In this document: positions 11,802-24,371 of the stretch, one piece after another
How positions within the stretch are numbered: position 1 is the first letter of the stretch
Layout of the letters: each line of letters opens with the position of its first letter
Source of the DNA: Paramecium sonneborni
Lineage: Eukaryota > Ciliophora > Oligohymenophorea > Peniculida > Parameciidae
Assembly (NCBI GenBank): GCA_905182985.1
Contig: CAJJDN010000152.1
Coordinates: forward strand, 221,785 to 247,161
DNA length: 25,377 bases
Direction of reading: 5' to 3'
The notes under the pieces: model-generated
Seen by the model: the letters and a program-made list of their open reading frames with translations, nothing else
Told to the model about the DNA's origin: nothing
Databases searched by the model: none
Program-made: the position numbers and the translations under genes

Positions 11802-13949
11802 AGCCTAATCTTTAAATGTTTGAGGAATTAATTCTTAATCAATTTTTTAAAAAAGCTCTCTTTAAAATGAGCAAAATTAAATAATATTTACTACAATTTA
11901 TCAATATTAATAACTTGAGAACTTAATATATTACTTAAATTTTTCATTAAGCTTTTGATCTATCTCAAAAATAGGAATTTCATTGAATTTGAAAGTTTTA
12001 TTTGCTGTATTTCGAAGCTTTAATTGCTAAAATTCATTCATTTGACAATTAAAAATAATTAATTATTTTTTTAAATAAAATTTTTTAAGGTTGTTTTAAT
12101 TGATTTTGATTGTATCAATAAAATTATAAAGTTTGAATTATTGCTCGATTTATTCTAATATGATGATTGGATACAAAAACTCTGTATAATTCAATTAATA
12201 TATAAGTTAAAAACAAAGCTAAATTGGAATTAAATATTTCACAGATTGCATCTCATTTTCCAAAAGGCCTAAATTTGAACACTTATTTTTATATTTTGAG
12301 ATTATTTTTATTGGACTTTATATCATTACATCAATTTTAATTAATATTATTTGTAATGGTTCTAATAAAATATTTGAATTCATGTATCACTTAAACTCTT
12401 TCAATCAATTATAGAACTTTCTTCTCCCAGTTATTAGATGAGAAATAAAAATTTCTCAATAAAAAAATTTTAAAAGTGATATATATTTTGATACTGGAGG
12501 ATGCTTCATTAATCAAACATAAAAACATTTTTTTCATAAATCAATTAAAAACTAAAGACTAGACTATCGTATCCAATTATAGTTAGTAAAAATTAAGTTT
12601 TATATCTCAAAAATCAGATGCGCTTACAAGAAAAAAAAATTTACATCATTAGTAAAGAGATTAATGAAAACGATAAATTTAATAATAATAAAACTAAATG
12701 AGTGATTTATCAGTCAATAATCTTTATCAATAAGATATATTGTCACTTACAAAAAATTGATGTTAATATATAATTTTCAAAAGATGAAGAGAAAATATAA
12801 TAAAAAATAATCACAAATAAATAAATAAAAAGGTCAATCAGTTGTAAATTAAAATATATGCTTAATTAGAATAAGTAGAAGATAAATAATTAAAAAAGTT
12901 AAAAAAATCAAAAGATGTTGGTTTATTAACGGAAACAGAGTAATTGGGAATTATAAATTGATGTGGGTTAAGAAATAAATAAATATAATTTATAATAATA
13001 AACCATCAATTTTGAGAGCTAATTTAAAGATTATGATGAATTTTTTTAATAAAGATTGACTTCAATTTATTGTGTTCTCGTATTAAACAGATAAAATTAT
13101 TAAGGAATTAGATTGTTTATTAAAAAAATAAAATTTTAAAACCATATATTGAAAAGTATTTTAAATTGGTTCCATGCAAGGAACAGTTGAATAATACAAA
13201 ATCTATTGTTATATTTATTTAATTTTTTAGTTTCTTTTGGATAAGTATCATTTATTTAAAACAATAATATGCTATATTTGAATTAAAAATTAAATGTGTT
13301 GATTAATTAAATTGATAAATGATTATTAGGATTTGAAGGAAAAAAGAAATAGATGAGAAAAAGAGCTTAGATATATTAGAATAAGTAAATAAACTTGGTT
13401 ATTTTTCCTAAATCAAGAATTTGGTTGTACTTAATATTTTTGCCAATAATAATATATATATATATAGTCACCCTAATCTTAATGAGAAAGCAATAGTGAA
13501 TATATTCTGATAAATATAAAACTTATTAGCTTATTCATTTTAATTATTTTATTCTAGCCTAGTTTTTTGTCAATTGTAGAAGTAAGAAAGGAAAAAAAAT
13601 GAAAAAAATTTAAACTAAGGCTTAGTAAACAAGAATCAATTTAAATATATATTTGGTTATTAATGATATTATATGTTCAATATATACTAGTAGCTGATTA
13701 CAATTTATGAAGTTTAAATTGTAATTCTTTACTGGATAAAGAAACCCAAAAAATCACCAAATATAGAACAAATTTAAATTAAATATACAAGAAGGCTCGA
13801 AAATTGACATCACGACATGTTTAAATTATTAGATCTTGGATAATAAGACCGATTAAATATAAATCTTTTATTTATTCGTTAAATTAATTCAATTAATAAA
13901 TATATTTTATTTATTAAACTAATGCAAATATTTATATAATATATTTTAA
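11802..13949 (+). repeat. Left arm of giant inverted repeat
   Basis: This 2148-base segment is the reverse complement of 14251-16398. Pairing obeys a constant coordinate sum of 28200 from the outer ends (11802 with 16398) to the inner ends (13949 with 14251), so there is no net insertion or deletion. Each of the several stretches I compared base by base was identical. Composition is about 80% A+T, similar to non-coding DNA here. Apart from the coding-like relic at 12698-13510 I see no gene, no telomere repeat and no transposase. The outer boundary is sharp: sequence diverges at 11801 on this side and at the N (16399) on the other. Confidence 0.95.
12698..13510 (+). pseudogene. Coding-like relic in left arm, function unknown
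   Basis: From ATG 12698, with an optional 22-nt intron at 12713-12734, a frame runs to TGA 13188-13190. It encodes a Gln/Asn/Lys-rich stretch with a structured-looking end (QFKDYDEFFQQRLTSIYCVL and GIRLFIKKIKFQNHILK). The same frame continues past the stop to TGA 13320-13322. A different frame, 13337-13510, carries a similarly protein-like segment (LDILEQVNKLGYFSQIKNLV). Stops and a frame change make it a likely relic. In DNA this AT-rich with one stop codon, a 160-codon open stretch can also arise by chance, so the call is weak. An exact mirror copy lies on the minus strand at 14690-15502. Confidence 0.25.
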
Positions 13950-14250
13950 ATTTATTTTTTCCCATTATTACAAATAACTCTAAATCTCATAATCTACAAA
14001 TCTTTGAGAGTTAAAAATTCTCTTCTTTATATTATTAGATTTTTAATCTAAATTTAAAGATACAAGATATTCTTTTACTAAATTTCTTTTCTTTCATTAT
14101 GGTTTTGAATTATGGGGTATCTGATACTTCATTTCATTCACTTTCACATTATAAGGTATAAAAACAAAACTCAAAATATATTAATTAACAAATAAGCTTA
14201 ATATGTAAATTTAAGTCCCTCTGAAAAAAACAGGTAAATTTGTTTAATAA
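13950..14250. other. Unique spacer between the inverted-repeat arms
   Basis: These 301 bases separate the two arms and are not self-complementary as a whole. They are AT-rich, contain pyrimidine-rich tracts on the plus strand, and hold no convincing reading frame or RNA structure. If the inverted repeat folded, this would be its loop. If the repeat arose by template switching, this spacer would mark the switch interval. Confidence 0.85.
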
Positions 14251-16398
14251 TTAAAATATATTATATAAATATTTGCATTAGTTTAATAAATAAAATATAT
14301 TTATTAATTGAATTAATTTAACGAATAAATAAAAGATTTATATTTAATCGGTCTTATTATCCAAGATCTAATAATTTAAACATGTCGTGATGTCAATTTT
14401 CGAGCCTTCTTGTATATTTAATTTAAATTTGTTCTATATTTGGTGATTTTTTGGGTTTCTTTATCCAGTAAAGAATTACAATTTAAACTTCATAAATTGT
14501 AATCAGCTACTAGTATATATTGAACATATAATATCATTAATAACCAAATATATATTTAAATTGATTCTTGTTTACTAAGCCTTAGTTTAAATTTTTTTCA
14601 TTTTTTTTCCTTTCTTACTTCTACAATTGACAAAAAACTAGGCTAGAATAAAATAATTAAAATGAATAAGCTAATAAGTTTTATATTTATCAGAATATAT
14701 TCACTATTGCTTTCTCATTAAGATTAGGGTGACTATATATATATATATTATTATTGGCAAAAATATTAAGTACAACCAAATTCTTGATTTAGGAAAAATA
14801 ACCAAGTTTATTTACTTATTCTAATATATCTAAGCTCTTTTTCTCATCTATTTCTTTTTTCCTTCAAATCCTAATAATCATTTATCAATTTAATTAATCA
14901 ACACATTTAATTTTTAATTCAAATATAGCATATTATTGTTTTAAATAAATGATACTTATCCAAAAGAAACTAAAAAATTAAATAAATATAACAATAGATT
15001 TTGTATTATTCAACTGTTCCTTGCATGGAACCAATTTAAAATACTTTTCAATATATGGTTTTAAAATTTTATTTTTTTAATAAACAATCTAATTCCTTAA
15101 TAATTTTATCTGTTTAATACGAGAACACAATAAATTGAAGTCAATCTTTATTAAAAAAATTCATCATAATCTTTAAATTAGCTCTCAAAATTGATGGTTT
15201 ATTATTATAAATTATATTTATTTATTTCTTAACCCACATCAATTTATAATTCCCAATTACTCTGTTTCCGTTAATAAACCAACATCTTTTGATTTTTTTA
15301 ACTTTTTTAATTATTTATCTTCTACTTATTCTAATTAAGCATATATTTTAATTTACAACTGATTGACCTTTTTATTTATTTATTTGTGATTATTTTTTAT
15401 TATATTTTCTCTTCATCTTTTGAAAATTATATATTAACATCAATTTTTTGTAAGTGACAATATATCTTATTGATAAAGATTATTGACTGATAAATCACTC
15501 ATTTAGTTTTATTATTATTAAATTTATCGTTTTCATTAATCTCTTTACTAATGATGTAAATTTTTTTTTCTTGTAAGCGCATCTGATTTTTGAGATATAA
15601 AACTTAATTTTTACTAACTATAATTGGATACGATAGTCTAGTCTTTAGTTTTTAATTGATTTATGAAAAAAATGTTTTTATGTTTGATTAATGAAGCATC
15701 CTCCAGTATCAAAATATATATCACTTTTAAAATTTTTTTATTGAGAAATTTTTATTTCTCATCTAATAACTGGGAGAAGAAAGTTCTATAATTGATTGAA
15801 AGAGTTTAAGTGATACATGAATTCAAATATTTTATTAGAACCATTACAAATAATATTAATTAAAATTGATGTAATGATATAAAGTCCAATAAAAATAATC
15901 TCAAAATATAAAAATAAGTGTTCAAATTTAGGCCTTTTGGAAAATGAGATGCAATCTGTGAAATATTTAATTCCAATTTAGCTTTGTTTTTAACTTATAT
16001 ATTAATTGAATTATACAGAGTTTTTGTATCCAATCATCATATTAGAATAAATCGAGCAATAATTCAAACTTTATAATTTTATTGATACAATCAAAATCAA
16101 TTAAAACAACCTTAAAAAATTTTATTTAAAAAAATAATTAATTATTTTTAATTGTCAAATGAATGAATTTTAGCAATTAAAGCTTCGAAATACAGCAAAT
16201 AAAACTTTCAAATTCAATGAAATTCCTATTTTTGAGATAGATCAAAAGCTTAATGAAAAATTTAAGTAATATATTAAGTTCTCAAGTTATTAATATTGAT
16301 AAATTGTAGTAAATATTATTTAATTTTGCTCATTTTAAAGAGAGCTTTTTTAAAAAATTGATTAAGAATTAATTCCTCAAACATTTAAAGATTAGGCT
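14251..16398 (-). repeat. Right arm of giant inverted repeat
   Basis: This is the reverse-complement copy of 11802-13949 (see left arm). It ends exactly one base before the only N in the window. The surface antigen start codon lies 50 bases beyond the N, so whatever upstream control region the antigen gene has would lie inside this arm if the join is real. Confidence 0.95.
14690..15502 (-). pseudogene. Mirror copy of the coding-like relic in the right arm
   Basis: By the pairing rule (coordinates sum to 28200) this is the inverted duplicate of the relic at 12698-13510, with the same stops and frame change. The stop corresponding to 13188-13190 is at 15010-15012. It is not independent evidence that the sequence is a gene. 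Confidence 0.25.
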
Positions 16399-16399
16399 N
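16399..16399. other. Single ambiguous base (N) at repeat boundary
   Basis: This is the only undetermined base in the window and it sits exactly where the right arm stops matching the left. It probably marks a contig join, a gap of unknown size or a consensus conflict. Linkage between the inverted repeat and the antigen gene therefore rests on an assembly decision. Confidence 0.9.
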
Positions 16400-16448
16400 A
16401 CATATTTAAACTGAAATTTTCATTTTTCATCTATTAATACTTTAAATA

Positions 16449-19400
16449 ATGAATACAAAATTCATCATTTTTTCATTGTTGCTTGCCTTAGCAGCAAGTC
16501 AGACATATAGCATATCACCTTGCACTTGCACTTAATTATTATCAGAAGGTGATTGCACAAAAAATGCTGGTCTTGGGTGTTCCTGGGATAGTACTAAAAA
16601 ATCTTGCGGAGTTTCAACAACTCCAGTCACTCCCACCGTGACCTATGCAGCATATTGTGATACATTTGCCTAATCTGATTGTCCAAAAGCTAAGCCTTGT
16701 ACAGATTGTGGAAATTATGCGGCATGCGCTTGGGTTGAAAATAAATGCACCTATTTCACAGGGTGCACAGCTTTTGCAAAGACAACAAAGGAGGAATGCT
16801 AAGCTATTAGTAATAGATGTATCACAGACGGAACCCATTGCGTTGAAATAGATGCTTGTAGTACATATAAGAAATAGCTTCCTTGTGATAAAAATGCCTC
16901 TGGAAGTTTGTGTTATTGGGATACTACTAATAATACTTGTGTAGATGCTAATACTTGTAATAAATTACCAACAACTTTTGTGACTGATAAAGATTGCAGA
17001 GATGTGATTTCTACATGTACAACTTAAACTGGAGGTGGATGCATAGATAGTGGAAATAATTGCAGTGATTAAACATTAGAAATTCAATGTGTTTGGAATA
17101 AATTAAAAACATAAGCTTGTTATTGGGATGGTGCAGCATGCAAAGACAGAATTTGTGATAATGCCCCAACAACCTTGACTACTGATGATACTTGTAAAGC
17201 TTTCAGAACAGATGGTACATGTACAACAAAGGCTAATGGAGGATGTGTAACAAGAACAACCTGTGCAGCTGCAACTATCTAAGCTGCTTGCGTTAAAAAT
17301 AGTTCAGGAGGAGATTGCTATTGGAATGGAACTGCTTGTGTTGATAAGACATGTGCAAATGCTCCTACTACAATGACAACTAATTCAGCTTGTGGAGGTT
17401 TTGTAACAGGATGTATTACTAAGACAGGAGGAGGATGCGTAGCCAATGGAGCCTGTTCAGTTGCTAACATTTAAGTTGCATGTGTTAAAAATTCTAGTAA
17501 TGTTGATTGTATTTGGGATACAACATGCAAAGAAAAGACTTGTGCTAATGCACCAACTACTAATAATACTCATGAATTATGTACATCATACTTAGGAACT
17601 TGTACAGTTAAAACAGGAGGAGGATGTCAAAATAGAACCTGCACCAATGCCCCAATAACATTGACAACAAATGATGCATGTGATGCATATTTACCTGGAA
17701 GCAATTGTATAACAAAATCTGGAGGAGGATGTGTTGTAAATACCACATGTGCTTTAATTTCATTAGAGGCAGCATGCGTAAAGAATTCTTTTAGTGCTAC
17801 CTGTTTTTGGGATATCGCTAGTTCCAGTTGCAAAGATAAAACTTGTGCTAATGCTCCATCTACTAACAATACACATGATTTATGTGTTGCATTTTTATCA
17901 ACTTGCACAGTTAATTCAACTAATGCTGGTTGCGTTGACAAATCATGTGAAAATTCATTAGCCTAAGCAATATGTGATAAAGATTATACTAATAAAGCAT
18001 GTATTTGGAAAGGAAAATGTTATAAAAAAGAATGTGTTTTAGCATCTTCAGCTACATCATCACATGCAGATTGTCAGACATATGATTCAAGTTGTACTTT
18101 GAATAATACAGGTTCTGGTTGTGTTCCAATTCCTCTTAAATGTGAAGCTATCACAATTGAAGCTGCATGCAATCTAAGATTATAAATTACAAGTGGAGTT
18201 AGATCCTACTAACCATGTGGCTGGACTGGGTCTTAATGTATTGATAAGGCTTGCTCTACTGCTCCTAAAACAATATCAACAACATCTGATTGTCAATCTT
18301 ACATTTCTACTTGTGTAGCTAATAATCCTGTGACTGTGAGTGGAACATCTACTATTCAAGGATGTTAAGATTTACCAACTACTTGTGCCTTAAGGAGATC
18401 ATCTGAAAACTGTGAAATCACAAGATCTGGATTCGTAACATGCCTTTGGAATACTGCTACATCTACATGTGTGGAAAAATCTTGTGCCACTGCAAATGTT
18501 ACAACAACTCCTGGATATCTTTTAACTTTTGCTTTTAGTGATTGCATTGGTTATTTAAACACTTGTATTTCAAATAATACAGGAGATGGTTGTATTGCTA
18601 AACCAGCCAGCTGTTCGTCTTTAGTTTCTTCAAACTGTAGAGTTGCATCAAAAGCTAGTGGTGACTGTTATTGGACTGGTTCTAGTTGTGTCGATCGAAC
18701 TTGCGCTAATATTCCTTTAACCACTCACTCAGCTTGTTAAGGTGCATTAAGTTCTTGCACAACAAATAATGGAAAAACAGCTTGTTAAACATTAGCAGCT
18801 GCCTGTACTTCTTATGGATCATCTGAAAATTGTAAAGTAACATCCACTAATAAAAATTGTATATGGACTGGATCAGCTTGTAGAAATGCCACTTGTTCAG
18901 ATGCTTCTGACACTAATGCTTATGATTCAGATAGTGAATGTTCAGCTTACCCAACACCAAGTGAAACTTGTACAGTTTTATACAAAACTGGAAAGTTAGG
19001 ATGTGTGGCTAGATCAGCAAATTGCAGTGACTATGTATCATCAGATTAATGTTATAGAACTTTGACATCAGCTTCAGATGATTGTACTTGGAATTCAACT
19101 GTTAACAAATGCTTTTCTAATACTTATCTCTAAGGTGCATGTTCTACATTTAAAGGAACATAAGCATAATGTGAATCATTCAAATTAGGTTGTACTAATA
19201 CTGGAAGTGCTGTTGAGACAGATTCATGTACGTTTTCTTGTGCTAAAGTAACAGGATTGTCAGGAGCAAATCATTCAACATGTTAAGGATACAGCACTAC
19301 TTGTACAGTTAATGTTGCTGGAGATGCATGTGTTACGTAAGCAGCTGCTTGCAGTACATACGCTTAAACTGATTGTACAACTAAGATTGGTGGTTTGAAA

Positions 19401-22400
19401 TGTTTCTGGGATGGAAGTACATGTTTAGATATTACATCATCAAATTGTGATGCTGTTACTGGGGCAACAGGCTTAAATCACGCAGGATGTTAAGCTTTCA
19501 ATACTGCTTGCACAAACAAAGCTGCAACAGACTGTCAATTATTCTAAACAACATGCAGTAGTTACACTGCTGGCGGTGCAGGCGCTTGTGTTAATGTTTA
19601 ATCAGGTTTGAAATGTTTCTGGGATGGAACTGACTGTTTAGCTATTACATCAGTCAAATGTGATGCTGTCACTGGATTAACAGGTCTAGATCATGCAGGT
19701 TGTTAAGCTTTCAATACTGCTTGCACAAACAAAGCTGCAACAGACTGTCAATTATTCTAAACAACATGCAGTAGTTACACTGCTGGCGGTGCAGGCGCTT
19801 GTGTTAATGTTTAATCAGGTTTGAAATGTTTCTGGGATGGAACTGACTGTTTAGCTATTACATCAGCCAATTGTGATGCTGTTACTGGTGCAACAGGCTT
19901 AAATCACGCAGAATGTTAAGCTTTCAATACTGCTTGCACAAACAAAGCTGCAACAGACTGTCAATTATTCTAAACAACATGCAGTAGTTACACTGCTGGT
20001 GGTGCAGACGCTTGTGTTAATGTTTAATCAGGTTTGAAATGTTTCTGGGATGGAAGTGCCTGTTTAGCTATTACATCAGCAAATTGTAATGCTGTCACTG
20101 GATTAACAGGTCTAGATCATGCAGGTTGTTAAGCTTATAGCACTGCTTGCACAAATAAGGCAGCCACAGACTGTCAATTATTATAAACAGCATGCAGTAG
20201 TTATACTGCTGGGGGTTCAACTGCTTGTGTAAATGTGTAATCAGGTTTGAAATGTTTCTGGAATGGAAGTGCATGTCTAGATATTACTTCAGCCAATTGC
20301 AGTGCTGTAACAGGATTATCAAATTTAACATATGAAAATTGCCAAGCATATAGTACTGCTTGTAGTGTTAGAAGAGATAAAACTGGGTGTGTTACATAAT
20401 AATCTTAATGTTCAGGATATTCAAGTGCAATGGTAGGCTGTTATAAATCAACTGCAGGATTATGTATTGCTACCACAAGTTCAGATACTGCCTGTGCAGC
20501 CGCTTCATCAGCAACCACATGTGAAGCAGTATTTTTAGGAACAGGTAATTATTCAGACGCAAATTGTAATGCTTTTAAGACAGGTTGTATTGCCTTAAGT
20601 ACCACAGGATGCTAAACTAAAACATGTGCTAATTATTCAGGTGGCTATAATCATGGAAATTGTAATTCTTGGGTCAATACTTGTACTGTGAATTCTTCGA
20701 ATACTGGATGCACAACAATGCCAGCAACATGTGCTGTTTAAACATCATCTAATTGTATTTATTCAGTTGAAGGTGCATGTGTTGTTGTAGGTACAGCATG
20801 TGTCAAAAAAACATGTGATACAGCAACTGCAGATTCAAGCTATGACTCAAATGGTGAATGTACTACTTATTTAGCTACATGTACTGTTGCAAGAACTGGA
20901 GGTTGCCAAGCTAGAGCTGCTTGTTCATCATATAAATCAAATCAATAATGTAAATTTAATACCAGCGCTGGTAAATGTTTCTGGAATCCAACAAATAAGA
21001 ATTGTGTTGATTTGAATTGCGGTAATATAGAAGCCACATCATCATATGATACTCATACTGAATGTGTGGGAGTTGATGCAACACTTGCTTGCACTGTAAG
21101 AGCTACAGCTGGAGCTGCTGTTGCCGGTTGCATGGCAAGAGGATCATGCGGTTCTTATACAATAGAAGAGCAATGCCAAACTAATGCAAGTGGTGGAGTT
21201 TGTGTTTGGAACACAAATGCTACCTAAGCAGTATGCTAAGATAAATCTTGTACTACCGCCCCAACTTCAACTGCTACCCATAATGACTGTTATACATATT
21301 ACAATACTGCCACTATGAAGTGCACAGTAGTTGCTACACCAGATACAAATGGAGGTTCACCAGTTTTAGGAGGTTGCCAATAAACAGCTGCTTGCTCAAC
21401 TTATATTCATTAAGAATAATGTTAAATAAATGCTACAGGAGACCCTTGTGGATGGAATGGAACTTAATGCGCTGACAAATCTTGTGCTACTGCACCTGCA
21501 ACTGCAGATTATGATGACAATACCAAATGTAGAGCATATTTCAACAATAAATGTACCGTTGCTGAAGCTGGATAAGGATGTGTTGAAATACCAGCTACTT
21601 GTGAAGTAATGACAGAAAAGTAATGCGTTTCTGATAAAAGTGGCAGATCATGCTATTGGACAGGAACAGCTTGTATTACAAGAACTTGCGAAAATGCACC
21701 AGATGCAACAGCCACTGCTGATGAATGCAACACCTATTTAGCTGGATGTACTTTAGATAGTGTTAAATGTAAAACTAAAGTCTGTGAAGATTTTGCTTTT
21801 GCTACAGATGCATTATGCAAACAAGCATTAACCACCTGCACAACTAATGGAATAAATTGTGTTACTAGAGGAACTTGTTTCTAAGCACAAAACGAAGCAG
21901 GATGTGTTACTTCCTCAACAAATCTATAATGTGAATGGATGCCAGCTGTAGGTGCTAATTAAGCTTATTGTACAATCAAAACATGCAATACAGCCCCAGT
22001 TACTTTAACTACAGAAGCAGCTTGTGCTAGTTATTTCACTAATTGCACAACAAAGAATGGTGGTGGATGTGTTACAAAGTCTACATGTTCAGCTGTTACT
22101 ATTGATGTTGCATGTACAACTGCCCTTAATGGTACAGTATGCGCTTGGGATGCTGCATAAAATAAATGTAGAGACAAGGACTGTTAAGATTTTAGTGGAA
22201 CAACTCATGCAGCTTGCTAAGTCTAAAAAGCTGGATGCACTGCTGGAGCTAATGGAAAATGTGCAAGAGTATAAAATTGTGAATAAACAACAATCAGAAG
22301 TGCTTGTATTGAAGGAACAAATGGACCTTGCCTTTGGATTAATGATTATACTAACAGCGATGGATCTAAGGGAGCTTGCTTCAGATATACATCATGCAAA

Positions 22401-23696
22401 AGTTTGAATTGGAATTCAGATTCTCAATGCAAATGGATAAGCAATTAATGCACAACAAATGGATCTAATTGTGTTGGAATTACTTTATGTTCCGAAACAA
22501 ACACCGATGGTGGATGTGTGACAGGATATGACGGAGCCTGTATTTAATCAGTTCCTGCTTTGAATTCCTCTGATCCAAAGGTTTGCAAACCATACACTTC
22601 ATGTGCAGATGCTTTCTACACAACTCATGCAGACTGCTAAGTTGCCAGTAGAAAATGCACAACTAATGGAACAACAGGATGTATTGCTTTAGGTGCTTGT
22701 TCATCATACACATCATAAGCTGGATGCTTCTTTAACGATAAAGGAGCTATTCTCACATCTGGAGCTATTACTTCAACTGGCATTTGTACTTGGGACACCA
22801 CTTCAAGTAGTTGCAGAGATTAGACATGTGCAGATTTAACTGGCACAACCCATGCAACATGTTCTTCATAATTGTCGACCTGCACATCAGATGGAACCAC
22901 ATGCTTAGTGAAAGGAACTTGCGCTTCATATTCAACATAGACAGCCTGCACAACAGCTGTTGGATCAGATGGTATATGTTATTGGGAACTTGCATCAGCC
23001 ACTAATAATAACACAGCCAAATGTAGATTGATGACTTGTGCTGACGTTCAAAATGGTACGTCAACAAATGTTTGTTTAGTTGCTTTAAGTTCTTGCGTTT
23101 CTAATGGAACTGCATGCATTTCTAAAGCTAATTGCTCTACATACACAACTAAAACAGCTTGCAATTCTGGTGGATTAGATGGAATTTGTGTATTCACTTA
23201 ATCAACTGCTACTGGAGCAGCTGTTGGTACTGGAACTTGTGCTTTAATGACTGCATGCGTCACAGCTAATAATGATCAAACTGCTTGCCAAGCTGCAAGA
23301 GATAGATGCTCATGGACTGCTGCATCAGGAACTGGAGCTACTGCTGTTGCAAGCAAATGCTCTTCTCATACTTGTGCTACAAACCAAGCTACTAACGGAG
23401 TTTGCACCAGATTCTTGAATTGGGATAAGAAAACCTAATAAGTATGCACTCTAGTAAGTGGAGCATGTACAGCTACAGACCCAGCTACATTGTCATTAAA
23501 TGATTGCTTCTTGGTTTCAGGTTATACTTATACATGGAATGCTTCCACAAGCAAATGTGGAGTATGCACTGCAGTTGTTGTTTAACCAAATAATACTTCA
23601 AATAACAATACAAGCACCACTGATAACACCACAACAACTGATTCAGGATACCTTCTTGGATTATCAACAATCTTTTTGGGTTATCTCATGTTTTGA
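16449..23696 (+). CDS. Paramecium surface antigen (immobilization antigen family)
   Basis: A single intronless frame of 2415 codons from ATG 16449 to TGA 23694-23696. It begins with a signal peptide (hydrophobic core IIFSLLLALAAS, residues about 5-17). The mature protein is a long series of cysteine-rich units of about 60-80 residues, with repeated motifs such as CYWDG.AC, CVDKTCANAP and TKTGGGCV, as in the PSA domain of Paramecium surface antigens. These coat the cell and cilia and are expressed one at a time. Residues about 982-1265 are four 71-residue tandem repeats. The C-terminus has a Thr/Asn/Ser-rich spacer and then a hydrophobic tail (GYLLGLSTIFLGYLMF), as expected for GPI anchoring. 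Overall length is close to classical A- or G-type antigens (about 2700 aa). GC content is visibly higher than in the flanks. I cannot say which serotype it encodes or whether it is expressed. Confidence 0.95.
19392..20243 (+). repeat. Four tandem 213-bp (71-residue) repeats in the antigen gene
   Basis: Copies run 19392-19604, 19605-19817, 19818-20030 and 20031-20243, each 213 bases and each starting GLKCFWDG or close to it. A fifth copy starting at 20244 degenerates after about 25 codons. Copies 1 and 3 share one version of the middle segment (gcaacaggcttaaatcacgca) and copies 2 and 4 another (ggattaacaggtctagatca), so the real unit of the last expansion may be a 426-bp dimer. Every copy keeps the same Cys spacing. 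Central tandem repeats of this size class are known in Paramecium A-type antigens. Confidence 0.93.
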
Positions 23697-24371
23697 TGAG
23701 AATGATTTTTAAAATTTATATAGGGAAAATTATTAAATTATTAAAAAAATTTTCATCTAAAAGTCTATTTAAAAATATTTATCTGTTATAATTCTTAATT
23801 TCAAATTATTCAATAAAGGAGTATAAAATCTTTGGACAAAACAATTTGAAAAAAAAAACTTCTTCTCAAATATTACTAATGATATACAGACCAATACTTA
23901 ATTAATCAGAACTTAATTTTATTAATAACAATTCTTAAAGGAATGAAATCATTGAAGCCTTAGAATTTCAGAAATTTAGATTAATATTTGTTCAGTGAAA
24001 CAATTCAAGGAAATTTATTATTCTTTTTAATAATTTGGCTTTTTCTAATTTACAAATAATCTGTAAGTTACCATAAACCCGAAATTTTTTATATAAAATA
24101 AAAGAATAACTCAAAATTAAAATATGCTTAATTTTTCGTCAATTTCAATATCTCTTTTTTGCTAAAATTTGTTATAAAACTGAAAACATCTCATTCCCGC
24201 TGTTAAATATTTAAAGTATTTCCCTTTCTTTAATTATCAACATAACAGCTGTATAAGGAAAGATGCTGTTTTAGAGACTAAATTTTTTTTACATAATGCT
24301 ATCTTAAATTAACTGCTATATATCATTTTACAGCAATAAATGAGGAATCTCCTAAAAAAATTTTTATTTTT
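23697..24371. other. AT-rich stretch without a gene
   Basis: These 675 bases follow the antigen stop. They hold homopolymer A/T runs and TGA codons in all frames and no coding-like segment. The first part must include the antigen 3' UTR. No telomere-type C4A2 or C3A3 repeat and no structured RNA is apparent. Confidence 0.6.

Noticed and set aside
13451..13466. AT dinucleotide runs (also 14735-14750, 2558-2570, 3905-3925) as regulatory elements
   Set aside because: Short AT runs are expected in DNA of this composition, and several lie within introns or relic DNA.
13861..14350. Possible telomere or telomere-fusion sequence at the centre of the inverted repeat
   Set aside because: No C4A2 or C3A3 (or G-rich complement) repeats occur in the spacer or arm ends.
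11802..16398. Transposon with long terminal inverted repeats
   Set aside because: The 301-base centre cannot hold a transposase, no transposase-like frame was seen in the arms, and no target-site duplication can be judged because one border is an N.
17627..17941. Minus-strand open frame of 104 codons
   Set aside because: It is the reverse of GC-richer antigen repeats; no independent coding signs.
22024..22407. Plus-strand open frame of 127 codons inside the antigen gene
   Set aside because: It is out of frame with the continuous antigen frame, in which Cys spacing is preserved throughout, so it is neither a frameshift nor a separate gene.
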